DNA from: Microcella humidisoli
Lineage (GTDB): Bacteria; Actinomycetota; Actinomycetes; Actinomycetales; Microbacteriaceae
NCBI RefSeq assembly: GCF_024362325.1
Contig: NZ_CP101497.1
Location: 186,001 to 250,000 of the forward strand
Reading direction: 5' to 3'
Length of the DNA: 64,000 nucleotides
The first letter of the stretch is position 1. Every line of letters starts with the position of its first letter. The position numbers and the translations under genes are program-made. This document shows, in pieces, positions 52,778 to 61,376 of this stretch. The notes beneath the pieces are model-generated. The model ran no database searches, was not told the origin of the DNA, and saw only the letters and a list, made by a program, of their open reading frames with translations.

Positions 52778-54532
52778 GTGACCGACACCCGAGCGCCCGC
52801 GACCGTGTCGCTCGAACGACTGCGGGCATCGCTCGCCGACGTCGGCCTGAGCCTGCACCTCGACGGGATCGTTGAGCAACGCGAGGCTGCGGCCGCTGCG
52901 GTGCGACAGATCGACGACTACATCCGCCCGCGGCTCGCCGACCTCGACGCTCCTCTGCTCGCGGTCGTCGGCGGCTCCACCGGATCGGGCAAGTCGACCA
53001 TCGTCAACGCGCTGCTCGGAGTGGCGACGACCCGCGTAGGCGTCATCCGCCCGACGACGCGGCAACCGATACTCGTGCACTCTCCCGTCGATGCCGGCTG
53101 GTTCGCGAGCGACCGCATCTTGCCGGGGCTCGCGCGCGTGCGCGGTCGGGTGAGCGCGCCGGGCACTCCCGCGAGTGCCGCGGGCGACACCCCCGAGGCC
53201 GCGCGCATCAGCGAACTCATGCTGCTCGAGCACGAGGCCGTGCCGCGCTCGCTCGCGATCATCGACGCCCCCGACATCGACTCGGTCGCCGACGAGAACC
53301 GCGCCCTCGCCGCGCAGCTGCTCGCCGCCGCCGACCTGTGGCTGTTCGTCACGACCGCCAACCGCTACGCCGACGCCGTGCCCTGGCGCTTGCTCGAGGG
53401 TGCCGCCGCGCGGCAGATCACGGTCGGCGTCGTGCTCAACCGCGTGCCGCCCGGAGCCACCGACGAAGTGCTGCCCGACCTGCGCGCCATGCTCGCCGCT
53501 CGGGGGCTGGCCGACGCGCCCGTGTTCACGATCGACGAGCAGCCCCTCGACGACCTCGGCATGCTGCCGGCGAGTGCGGTCGCCGGCCCGCGCGCGTGGC
53601 TCGAGGGCATTGCGGGCGACCGCGTATCCCGAGCCCGCATTGCGGCCCGCACGCTGAGCGGCGCCATCGGCGATCTCGACCAGCGCGTGGCCCGCATTGC
53701 GGATGCTCGCCAGCAGCAACTCGACTGGCTCGACGGTGCCGAAGCCGCCGCCGACGCGCACTACCAGGCGGCGATCGACGCCGTCGATGCGGCGACGAGC
53801 GACGGCGCGCTGCTGCGCGGCGAGGTGCTCGCGCGGTGGCAGGACTTCGTGGGGACATCCGACGTGTTCCGCAGCATTGAGTCGTGGTACGCCCGCACGC
53901 GCGACAGCATCACGGCGTGGGTCACCGGCAAGCCGAGCCCGGTCATCGCGGTCGAGACGCAGATCGAGAGCGGGCTGCAGGCGGTCATTATCGATCAGGC
54001 GGGGCGCGCGGCCGCCGCCGCCTGGTCCGACCTCGAACGCACCCTGCCGGGGCGCATGGTCGCCGAACTCAACCCGTACCTCGCCGCGGAGAGCCCCGAG
54101 CTGCGCGACCGCGCAGCGGCGATGATCCGCGAGTGGCAGGGCGCGCTCATGCAACTCATTCACGACAACGCGGGCACCAAGCGCGTGCGGGCTCGCGTGG
54201 TGTCGCTCGGGCTCAACGTCGTGACGGTGGCGCTCATGATCGTCGTGTTCGCCTCGACCGGAGGACTCACGGGCGGCGAGCTCGCGATCGCAGGCGGCTC
54301 GGCCGTCATCGGCCAGAAGCTGCTCGAGACGATCTTCGGCGAAGACGCCGTGCGCCGGCTCGCGGCCGAAGCCCGCAGCGATCTGCAGCGGCGGGTCGAA
54401 GCGCTCTTCGACTCGGAGGCCGATCGCCTGGGCACGGCACTCGAATCCCTGCGATTCGGCTCGGCACCCGAGTCGCTGCGGCGCGAGTCGCGGGCGCTGC
54501 TCGACGACGTGGCGCGGGCGGCAGACGCGTGA
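52778..54532 (+). CDS. dynamin-like GTPase, first of a pair
   Basis: A 584-residue GTPase. G1 GGSTGSGKST at 65-74, G3 DAPDID at 163-168; G4 is degenerate (NRVP at 221-224 instead of N/TKxD), so nucleotide specificity may be relaxed. Long helices follow, and near residues 470-515 two hydrophobic segments (VVTVALMIVVFASTGG; ELAIAGGSAVIGQKLL) can insert in the membrane. This matches bacterial dynamin-like pairs (DynA/DynB, IniA-like). GTG start. Stop overlaps the second GTPase (GTGA). Lies opposite and inside the Tad locus. Confidence 0.75.
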   Translation: MTDTRAPATVSLERLRASLADVGLSLHLDGIVEQREAAAAAVRQIDDYIRPRLADLDAPLLAVVGGSTGSGKSTIVNALLGVATTRVGVIRPTTRQPILVHSPVDAGWFASDRILPGLARVRGRVSAPGTPASAAGDTPEAARISELMLLEHEAVPRSLAIIDAPDIDSVADENRALAAQLLAAADLWLFVTTANRYADAVPWRLLEGAAARQITVGVVLNRVPPGATDEVLPDLRAMLAARGLADAPVFTIDEQPLDDLGMLPASAVAGPRAWLEGIAGDRVSRARIAARTLSGAIGDLDQRVARIADARQQQLDWLDGAEAAADAHYQAAIDAVDAATSDGALLRGEVLARWQDFVGTSDVFRSIESWYARTRDSITAWVTGKPSPVIAVETQIESGLQAVIIDQAGRAAAAAWSDLERTLPGRMVAELNPYLAAESPELRDRAAAMIREWQGALMQLIHDNAGTKRVRARVVSLGLNVVTVALMIVVFASTGGLTGGELAIAGGSAVIGQKLLETIFGEDAVRRLAAEARSDLQRRVEALFDSEADRLGTALESLRFGSAPESLRRESRALLDDVARAADA

Positions 54533-56145
54533 GTGCAACAAGACCGACCCTCGACGAGCGGATCGCCGCTCTGCGGACGGTGACCGAGGCGGGCACGGGG
54601 CGCATCCCGAGTGCGATCGCCGACGAAGCGCGGGCACTCCTGTTGCAGACCGAGGCGCGTCGTGCGCGCTCGCCCGAGCACACGGTCGTGGGCGTTTTCG
54701 GCGCGACCGGGTCGGGCAAGTCGAGCCTGGTGAACGCGCTCGTCGGCGACGAGGTGGCGAAGGCGCACGTTCGGCGTCCGACGACGTCGCAAGCCCTCGC
54801 CGTCACGTGGGACGCTACGGGTGCCGCCGACCTGCTCGACTGGCTGCAGATTCGCGAGCGCATCGAGCGCGTCGAGCCGATCGATCCGCGCGCGGGCAAG
54901 CTCGTGCTCGTCGATCTGCCCGACGTGGATTCTGTCGAGGCGGGCAACCGCGCGATCGCCGAGCGACTGGCCGGCCAAGTGGATGCCCTGCTCTGGGTTG
55001 TCGACCCGCAGAAGTATGCCGACGACGTGCTGCACGCCGAGTTCATCGCGCCGCACGCCCGGCACGCAGCGGTCACGCTCGTCGTGCTGAACCAAGTGGA
55101 TCTGCTCGCGGCGGGAGACCGAGCATCCGTCGTCTCATCGCTGCAGTCGATCGTCTCGCGCGACGGACTGCCTCGCGCTCGCGTGCTGCCCGTGAGCGCG
55201 CGCACGTTCGAGGGGGTGGATGCGCTCAAGACCGCGATCGGCGATCTCGCCGCGGCCCGCAAGGCTCGGGATGCTCGTCTCACCGCCGACGTGCAGACCC
55301 TCGCCGCGCGCATCGACGACCCGGGCTCGGCTGCTCGCCTTGATACTCCTGCATCGGTGCGCGTGCGCGACGAGGTCGGCACGGCGGCGGGCGTCGACGT
55401 CGTCGCGGCCGCCGTCGCGAGCTCGTACCGAAAGCGCGCCGGTCAGGTCACGGGCTGGCCGCTCGTCTCGTGGATCGGCCGCCTCCGCGCCGACCCGCTC
55501 ACGCGCCTCGGGCTCGGCCCGAAGCGCCGCGGCTCTGACAAGAACGTCGACCCCGACGTGCACCGCACGAGCATGCCGCTGCTCAGCGCGGGCGCTCAAG
55601 CGAAACTCTCGCTCGCCGTGCGCTCGTTCGCTGACACCGCCGCCGCGGGCCTCGCGGGCCCATGGAAGGCCGCCGTGCGCACCGCCGCCGAGGGCGCGCT
55701 CGATGCTCTGCCCGCCGACCTCGACCGCGCAATCGCGCGAACCCCCCTGCCTGCTAAGGGCTCGTGGTGGTGGGCGATCATCGGCGTCGTTCAATGGGTC
55801 ACGATCGTGGCTGGCGTACTCGGAGCCCTGTGGCTCGTCGGGGCATCCCTGCTGCCGACGTTCGGGATGCCCGCTCTGCTCATTCCCCGCGTCGAAGAAG
55901 GCCCGCTCGAGGGCTGGGCTATTCCCACGCTCGTGATCATCGCCGCCGTGCTCGTCGGAGTGTTGCTCGGGCTGCTGTCGGCCGTGCTCAGCGCCCTGAC
56001 GGCGGCCAGGCGGAGACGTCGCACGCGCAAACGCTTGCTCGCCTCCGTCGACGAGGTCGTGCAGCGGGAGGTGGTCGCGCCCGTCGCCGCCGAGCTCGAC
56101 CGCGCCCGCGCAGTGGCAGCGGCGCTCGGGGTTGCTCGCCGCTAG
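54529..56145 (+). CDS. dynamin-like / YfjP-type GTPase, second of a pair
   Basis: A 538-residue GTPase with complete motifs: G1 GATGSGKSS (58-66), G3 DLPDVD (129-134), G4 NQVD (188-191), G5 VSA near 222. Residues about 415-490 hold two hydrophobic segments (IIGVVQWVTIVAGVLGALWLV; IPTLVIIAAVLVGVLLGLLSAV, shortened), then a basic helix. It likely works as a heteromer with the preceding GTPase in membrane remodelling, cell division or stress. Translational coupling by GTGA supports partnership. Confidence 0.78.
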   Translation: MSATRPTLDERIAALRTVTEAGTGRIPSAIADEARALLLQTEARRARSPEHTVVGVFGATGSGKSSLVNALVGDEVAKAHVRRPTTSQALAVTWDATGAADLLDWLQIRERIERVEPIDPRAGKLVLVDLPDVDSVEAGNRAIAERLAGQVDALLWVVDPQKYADDVLHAEFIAPHARHAAVTLVVLNQVDLLAAGDRASVVSSLQSIVSRDGLPRARVLPVSARTFEGVDALKTAIGDLAAARKARDARLTADVQTLAARIDDPGSAARLDTPASVRVRDEVGTAAGVDVVAAAVASSYRKRAGQVTGWPLVSWIGRLRADPLTRLGLGPKRRGSDKNVDPDVHRTSMPLLSAGAQAKLSLAVRSFADTAAAGLAGPWKAAVRTAAEGALDALPADLDRAIARTPLPAKGSWWWAIIGVVQWVTIVAGVLGALWLVGASLLPTFGMPALLIPRVEEGPLEGWAIPTLVIIAAVLVGVLLGLLSAVLSALTAARRRRRTRKRLLASVDEVVQREVVAPVAAELDRARAVAAALGVARR

Positions 56146-56425
56146 CCGACTCAGTCAGGCTCGCGGTCGCGGTCTTGGATCACGCGTGTCGCACCAACCC
56201 GCACCACCTCCCGACACCCTGCCTTGGGCATTCGACACGCGGTGCTCACACGAGTTCTCCGGGTGGACGCGACATGGGTCCGATCCAGGAGGTGCCGAAC
56301 TAGCGACCCGACGAGTGTCAGCCGAGGGCGCCACACAGCATCCCGAGAGTCGGACGGCACCAGGTCGGTCGTGAACAGGGATTACTGGCCTGGCCGTGCC
56401 TCTGACGTCTGAGGTGCGGTGCAGA
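56146..56425. other. 280-base gap with no recognised feature
   Basis: Between the second GTPase and the small unknown gene. I see no convincing gene, terminator or repeat. Several scattered GACACG/GTGTCG words occur but do not pair into a clear stem. Confidence 0.4.
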
Positions 56426-56752
56426 ATGGCGCTCATGTCAGATGCCGAGATCATCACCGAGGCCCGGCGCTACGACGCACTCGTCCTGAGAGTGCTCGCC
56501 GTGCTCACCGAGTTCGACCCGCAGGGGCTCCAGCCCGGAAAGCCCGACTGGGCGCCGATCGACGAGTATTGGCATGAGGCTCAGTCGTTCGCCCAACTTC
56601 TGGACGAGGGCGGCTCGATCAACGAGTCAGACGCGCGCGACGTATGGATGAACTGGTTCAGCAATGACCTGTCGCACCTGTCAGCGGAAGAGATCGAACA
56701 GTTCGTCACGGCTCTGAACGGCTGCGTGGAGAGCGACGCGCCTTCGACCTAG
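56426..56752 (+). CDS. small acidic protein of unknown function
   Basis: A 108-residue acidic soluble protein, mainly helical (SDAEIITEARRYDALVLRVLAVLTEF; SAEEIEQFVTALNGC), with several Trp (KPDWAPIDEYWHEA, DVWMNWFSND). No family recognised. The plus-strand gene faces the Tad genes, and its TAG stop is inside a CTAG shared with tadC. ATG at 56426 or 56435 could be used; GAGG lies upstream of the first. Confidence 0.6.
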   Translation: MALMSDAEIITEARRYDALVLRVLAVLTEFDPQGLQPGKPDWAPIDEYWHEAQSFAQLLDEGGSINESDARDVWMNWFSNDLSHLSAEEIEQFVTALNGCVESDAPST

Positions 56753-57687
56753 AACCCGAGCTGCAGCACCATGAGCCCCGGCCACACGGCGAAGAGCACC
56801 GTGACCGGCAGGATGAGCATCACGAGGGGCACGAGCATGGCGACCTCGCGCGTTCCGGCGGCTTCGAGCAGGCGCCGCTTCGACTCGTCGCGTGCGTCGA
56901 GGGCGTGGGCGCGCAGCACCTCGGCGAGCGGAGTTCCGCGGTCGAGAGCGGCGAGCACCTGGTCGATCAACCTGCTGACGGCGGGCACGGCCAAGTCGTC
57001 GCGCACCTCGGCCAGGGCGGTCGCGAGCGGCTGACCCGCGGCGGCTCGCTGCACGACGCGATCGAGCTCGCCCGCCAGTTCTCCCGACCCGGTGCGGGCG
57101 ACGCGACGCAGGGCTTCGAGGATGCTCTCTCCGGCCGCGACGCTGAGCGCGAGGAATTCGACGACGGTGGGGAACTCTTCGGCGATGCGTGCCGAGCGGC
57201 GGCGGGCGGCGTGCGCCAGCAGGGCATCCACCGCGGCGATGCCGCCGATGCCGCCGGCCGCGACCGCTCCGATGGCGGCGGGCACGAATGGCACGCCATC
57301 ACGCGCGACGAGGATGGCGAGGGCGATGCCGGACGCCGCGCCGAGCAGGGCCCCGAACAGCTGCCGCGTGCGGTGCCCCTGAAAGGTGAGCGGCGAGCCG
57401 GACTGACGCAAGCGCGTGCGGATGATCGCCTCGCCGCCGAGCACCGCATCGAGCGCACCCCGCGCAGACTCCACGACCGGGGCGAGCAGCGCACCGAGCA
57501 CCGGCAGCGGGTCCGACCGGCGCGCGGCTGTCATCGCTCGCGCCTCGGCCGACACGTCGACGAGGTACGGCGCGAGCCGCGAGGCCAGTCGCGGCCGCCC
57601 GATGCGGGGCGATGCCGAGACGAGCAGCCACAGTCCGCCGCCGAGTCCGAGGCCGGCGAGCAAAGCAGCACCGATCAAGGGCGTCAT
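56749..57687 (-). CDS. tadC: Tad pilus inner-membrane protein TadC
   Basis: A 312-residue type II secretion F-domain protein. Helices lie at the N-terminus, around 100-150, and at the C-terminus (LVPLVMLILPVTVLFAVWPG). The F domain EFPTVVEFLALSVAAGESILEALRRVA is clear, as is ESKRRLLEAAGTREVAMLVPL. With TadB it forms the platform for pilus assembly. ATG overlaps tadB stop (ATGA). Confidence 0.9.
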   Translation of the reverse strand: MTPLIGAALLAGLGLGGGLWLLVSASPRIGRPRLASRLAPYLVDVSAEARAMTAARRSDPLPVLGALLAPVVESARGALDAVLGGEAIIRTRLRQSGSPLTFQGHRTRQLFGALLGAASGIALAILVARDGVPFVPAAIGAVAAGGIGGIAAVDALLAHAARRRSARIAEEFPTVVEFLALSVAAGESILEALRRVARTGSGELAGELDRVVQRAAAGQPLATALAEVRDDLAVPAVSRLIDQVLAALDRGTPLAEVLRAHALDARDESKRRLLEAAGTREVAMLVPLVMLILPVTVLFAVWPGLMVLQLGF

Positions 57688-58544
57688 CGGAACCACCGCC
57701 CCTCTTCGGGCAGTCGCCCCAGCGCGATCATCAGCCGGTAGGCGACGAGGGTGGCGGCGAGGCCGCCGACGACGAGCACCGCTCCCCCGGTCGAGTTGTA
57801 GGCCGCGGCCGCCTCGGGGCGCGTGCTGAGCAGGAGCAGCACGATCCACGGCGCGACGACGCCGAGTCGGGCCGCCGTGCGCACCCACGACTGGCGCGCA
57901 TCCACCTCGGCTCGTACGGCCGCGTCGGCGCGCAGGTAGTGCGAGAGCGAGCGCAGCACGCTCGGCAGCTCGGTGCCGCCGACCTCGCGCGCCATGCGCA
58001 GCGTCTCGACGATGCGGTCGGCCACCGGATCGGCGAGCGTCGCCTTGAGCGCGTCGAGGCACTCGGTGAACTGGGCGGTGCGCAGGTAGTCGCGGCGAAA
58101 CGTGCGGAACGGCGCCCGCACGGGCTCGGGCGCAGAGTCGGCGAGCGCCGCGATAGCCTGCGGCAGGCTGAGACCCGCACGCACGCCCGAGAGCAAGTGG
58201 TCGACGACGTCGGGCCAGACGGCACGCAGAGCCCGGCGGCGGGCGGCGGCGCGGCCGCGCAGCACGAGCAGGGGCACCGTCGCCGCGACGACCGCCGCGA
58301 CGGGCGCGAGCGCGACCACCGGCACGAGCAGCAGGGTCAGGGCTCCTCCGGCGATGCCCGCCATCGCGACGACGCCGAGCAGCACGAACGGTGAGACCGA
58401 GGCGACGCCCGCGCGGGCGAGCAGATCGGCAAGCGGGGCGAGCGGATCGCGCGCGGTGCTCGACCCTTCGCGGCGCGGCCACAGCCACGGCGAGGCGACG
58501 AGCAGCACCCCGGCCGCGAGCAGGAACCCGACGGCGAGGGTCAC
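57684..58544 (-). CDS. tadB: Tad pilus inner-membrane protein TadB
   Basis: A 286-residue T2SS F-domain protein: WPDVVDHLLSGVRAGLSLPQAIAALAD and the conserved AREVGGTELPSVLRSLSHYLR, with paired helices before and after. It partners TadC on the inner membrane. ATG overlaps the tadA stop (58541-58544, ATGA). Confidence 0.9.
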   Translation of the reverse strand: MTLAVGFLLAAGVLLVASPWLWPRREGSSTARDPLAPLADLLARAGVASVSPFVLLGVVAMAGIAGGALTLLLVPVVALAPVAAVVAATVPLLVLRGRAAARRRALRAVWPDVVDHLLSGVRAGLSLPQAIAALADSAPEPVRAPFRTFRRDYLRTAQFTECLDALKATLADPVADRIVETLRMAREVGGTELPSVLRSLSHYLRADAAVRAEVDARQSWVRTAARLGVVAPWIVLLLLSTRPEAAAAYNSTGGAVLVVGGLAATLVAYRLMIALGRLPEEGRWFR

Positions 58545-59854
58545 GCGCGCGACTCGCTCTCCGGTTCCGCGCGGTCGCTCCAGCGGGGGCCGCGCGTATC
58601 GTTCTGCTCGGCGGGGTGCGTCTCGCTTCGCAGCAGGATGCTCGGGTCGAGTCCAGCGCCCGCGAACCGCTCGGCGCGCGCGGGCAGCGAGCCGGTCGGC
58701 TCGAGCGCTCCGTCACGGAGGGTAAAGATCGACTCGGCCTCGATCGCCCCGGCGACGACCGAACCCGTCGGCGCCACGATCTCCGCCACCCGGCGAGAGC
58801 CGCCCCGCACCATCTCGCAGTGCACGACGAGGTCGATCGCGCTCGCGACGGTGGGCACCACGAACGCCGAGTCGATGTTGCGGCCCGCCAGGAGTGGGAG
58901 GGTCGAGAGCTTGACGAGAGCATCCCGCGCGCTGTTCGCATGGATGGAGCACATGCCCGGCAAGCCGGAGTTGAGCGCGATCAACAGGTCGAGCGACTCT
59001 GCCTCGCGCACCTCGCCCACGACGAGGCGGTCGGGGCGCATGCGCAGCGCCTCTTTGATGAGGCGTCGCAGGGTGATCTCGCCGGTGCCCTCGAGGTTGG
59101 GCGTGCGGCACTGCATGGCGACGACGTCGGCAGCCGTGAGGTCGAGCTCGAAGGTCTCCTCCACCGTGACGATGCGGTCGGCGGGGCGGGCACTCGCGAG
59201 CATCGCACCGAGCAACGTCGTCTTGCCGGAGTGCGTGGCCCCGCTGACCAGGATGTTGCTGCCGGCGAGCACGCTCATGCGCAGGAACTCCGCCGCGAGC
59301 GGCGTGAGCGAGCCGAGCTCGACCAGGCGCACGAGGCTGCGGATGCGCTGCGAGAACTTGCGCACATTGACGGCCCAGTGCTGCCGCGTGACGTCAGGGA
59401 TGACGACGTGCAGGCGCGAGCCGTCGGGCAGGCTCGCGTCGACGAACGGGCTGCTCAGATCGACGCGGCGGCCCGTGCTCTGCAGCATGCGCTCGACGAG
59501 CGTGCGCACCTGCTCGTCGGTGAGGCGAGCATCCACCCGCTCGGTGACGCCCGCGCGGGCGATGAACACGGCGTCGGGGGCGTTGATCCAGATCTCTTCG
59601 ACCGTCGGGTCGTCGAAGTAGGGCTGCAGCGGGCCGTAGCCGGTGAGATCGGCGAGCACGCGGCCGAGCGCGGCCTGCTCGTCGCCGAGGCTCGGCAGGC
59701 TGCCCGCGAGCGAGCGCTCGGCGTAGACGCGCAGCTCGTCGCGCACGAGGCGCTCGGCAGCGGTCGGGTCGGCGCTGAGGTCGAGGCGCTCGGCCCGCAC
59801 CCGCTCGCGCACACGCTCGGTGATGACGCTGTGGGCGGCTGACATGCGGGTCAT
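58541..59854 (-). CDS. tadA: Tad pilus assembly ATPase TadA/CpaF
   Basis: A 437-residue type II/IV secretion ATPase: LTGYGPLQPYFDDPTVEEIWIN, FSQRIRSLVRLVELG, Walker A SGATHSGKTT, Asp box VTVEETFELDL, Walker B/His box RMRPDRLVVGEVREAESLDLL (quoted in parts) and GMCSIHANSARDAL. It powers pilin export or assembly from the cytoplasm. The start is uncertain: ATG at 59854 or 59845 fits better than the GTG at 59893. No CpaE-like gene precedes it. Confidence 0.92.
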   Translation of the reverse strand: MTRMSAAHSVITERVRERVRAERLDLSADPTAAERLVRDELRVYAERSLAGSLPSLGDEQAALGRVLADLTGYGPLQPYFDDPTVEEIWINAPDAVFIARAGVTERVDARLTDEQVRTLVERMLQSTGRRVDLSSPFVDASLPDGSRLHVVIPDVTRQHWAVNVRKFSQRIRSLVRLVELGSLTPLAAEFLRMSVLAGSNILVSGATHSGKTTLLGAMLASARPADRIVTVEETFELDLTAADVVAMQCRTPNLEGTGEITLRRLIKEALRMRPDRLVVGEVREAESLDLLIALNSGLPGMCSIHANSARDALVKLSTLPLLAGRNIDSAFVVPTVASAIDLVVHCEMVRGGSRRVAEIVAPTGSVVAGAIEAESIFTLRDGALEPTGSLPARAERFAGAGLDPSILLRSETHPAEQNDTRGPRWSDRAEPESESRA

Positions 59855-59983
59855 TCTGGTGAGGGGGTGCCGTCGGGGTGAGGGATTCTCCACAAGGAGC
59901 GGGCTGTGGTTGCTCTGCCCGGCTGGCCCGGGCGCCTATGGAGTGACCCTCCGAGCCTTGACGGCCCGCGCACGTGCAAGCGG

Positions 59984-60045
59984 CATCGATCGGTCCCGGT
60001 TAGCGGGCGCCTGGGCCGGGTTACTCAATTCGGGACCGATCGATG
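59984..60045. repeat. long inverted-repeat element, copy A
   Basis: Perfect 15-base arms (59984-59998 CATCGATCGGTCCCG and 60031-60045 its complement) around a 32-base spacer. It lies between the tadA start and the 3' end of the DUF559-like gene. A second copy with the same core and spacer length flanks the other side of that gene. Confidence 0.8.
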
Positions 60046-60132
60046 GTGTCGGCGAGTCATTTGGGTCGCAGCCCTGCCATGGCACTCGAGGCGACGACAG
60101 GCATTCGGGCGGGCGGTTTCGGGCTGCCTCAC

Positions 60133-61128
60133 TCACGCCCTCGCAGGCGTCACCTCTCGCAGCCGCCACGCGCGAGGGGGACGCCATCCGCCGTCTCGCA
60201 AGCGCCGCTCCAGTCGACTCATCAACTCGCGTGGGTCGGCGAACACATCGTCGCGAGTCGCGCGCACCGCGCGCCATCCCTCATCGGCATATCGATCGAA
60301 GCGGCGCACGTCTGTCGTGAAGCGTCGACGGGACGTGCGGTGAACATCGCCCTCGTACTCGACGAGCACCCCGAACTCCGGCCACGCGAGGTCGGCCTCG
60401 GCGGTCCATCGCTCGGGTGACCGGTCGGACGAGTGCACGGGATGCGCGACCACCGGCTCGGGAAGCCCCGCGATCGCGATCATGAGGCGCAGCAGCGTCT
60501 CGGCCCGCGACCGGACGCCCCCGCGACGTAGCGGCGCGGCGCGTGCGAGCCGCGCGAACCCCGGGCGCCCGCGCCCGATGGCGAGCGCCGCGACCATCGG
60601 ATCGGTCCGCCCCTCGACGGTCGCGCGCCGCAGCATGGCGTCGGCGAGCGCGATCAGGTCTGGTACCTGCAGCTGTGTCGCGCAGGACAGGAGCGTGAGC
60701 GGCTCGTCGACGATCCGCAGCGGCAGCTGCTCGCCGCTGCTTGCCGACACGACCAGACAGTGCTCGACCCGCGCGGATGGCAGATCGATGCTGTGGCCGC
60801 ACGTCCCTCTGCCCTTCGGTGCACGCCGGGGTCTCGGCAACGACACGTGTACGAGTGCCTCGCGGGCGAAAGCGAGTGGCAGGGGGAGCCCGCGCAGCCG
60901 CGCCGCCGTCGAATGGCTGAACGCCGCATCGCTCGGCAGCCAGAGCGACAGCGCGTGAGCCCGCTGGACGACGTCATCGAGGTCGACCCGGCGCGTCGCG
61001 ACGCCGTGGAATGGATGGTCGATGTCGACACGCCGGGTGCGAGCGTAGGGCATCCCGTCGCCGCGAACGGATGCCCGCACCGCCCACGATGGATCGAGCA
61101 GGTCGAGGCCAGCAGGGTCTGCAGTCAT
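60133..61128 (-). CDS. DUF559/Vsr-like (PD-(D/E)XK) protein
   Basis: A 331-residue protein. The N-terminal part has HSTAARLRGLPLP and SLPRPRRAPKGRG, a pattern like AbiEi-type or winged-helix regions of this family. The C-terminal domain is the DUF559/Vsr-like nuclease fold: ERWTAEADLAWPEFGVLVEYEGDVHR with Asp, then the E-Y-x-G pair, and FTTDVRRFDRYADEGWRAVRATRDDVF. These families are common in actinobacteria; a function in DNA repair or mobility is unproven. Start MTADPAG at 61128. Palindromic elements lie on both sides. Confidence 0.7.
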   Translation of the reverse strand: MTADPAGLDLLDPSWAVRASVRGDGMPYARTRRVDIDHPFHGVATRRVDLDDVVQRAHALSLWLPSDAAFSHSTAARLRGLPLPLAFAREALVHVSLPRPRRAPKGRGTCGHSIDLPSARVEHCLVVSASSGEQLPLRIVDEPLTLLSCATQLQVPDLIALADAMLRRATVEGRTDPMVAALAIGRGRPGFARLARAAPLRRGGVRSRAETLLRLMIAIAGLPEPVVAHPVHSSDRSPERWTAEADLAWPEFGVLVEYEGDVHRTSRRRFTTDVRRFDRYADEGWRAVRATRDDVFADPRELMSRLERRLRDGGWRPPRAWRLREVTPARA

Positions 61129-61181
61129 GCCGCACAGCGTTGTGCCGCGTCCAACGCACGCCGCACGAGTCGCGCACTCTG

Positions 61182-61239
61182 TCGATCGGTCCCGTGTTGG
61201 GAAGTCGTGGGGAGGACCAGGTGATTCGGGACCGACGGA
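61182..61239. repeat. long inverted-repeat element, copy B
   Basis: Arms 61182-61194 (TCGATCGGTCCCG) and 61227-61239 (CGGGACCGACGGA; complementary except two positions) around a 32-base spacer. Core CGGTCCCG / TTCGGGACCGA and spacer length equal those of copy A. It lies 54 bases upstream of the DUF559-like gene start. Confidence 0.75.
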
Positions 61240-61376
61240 TGGTCTCAGGGCAGACGGCAGCCAGCGGGTGCGGCCTGATGTGCGACCGAGAAAGCACGAT
61301 CTCGGGCTCGCGAAGGGGCACGGCCCTAGGCTGAGCGCGACTGCCCCTGCGGGCAACCCACGACGAGGAGGCGCGC

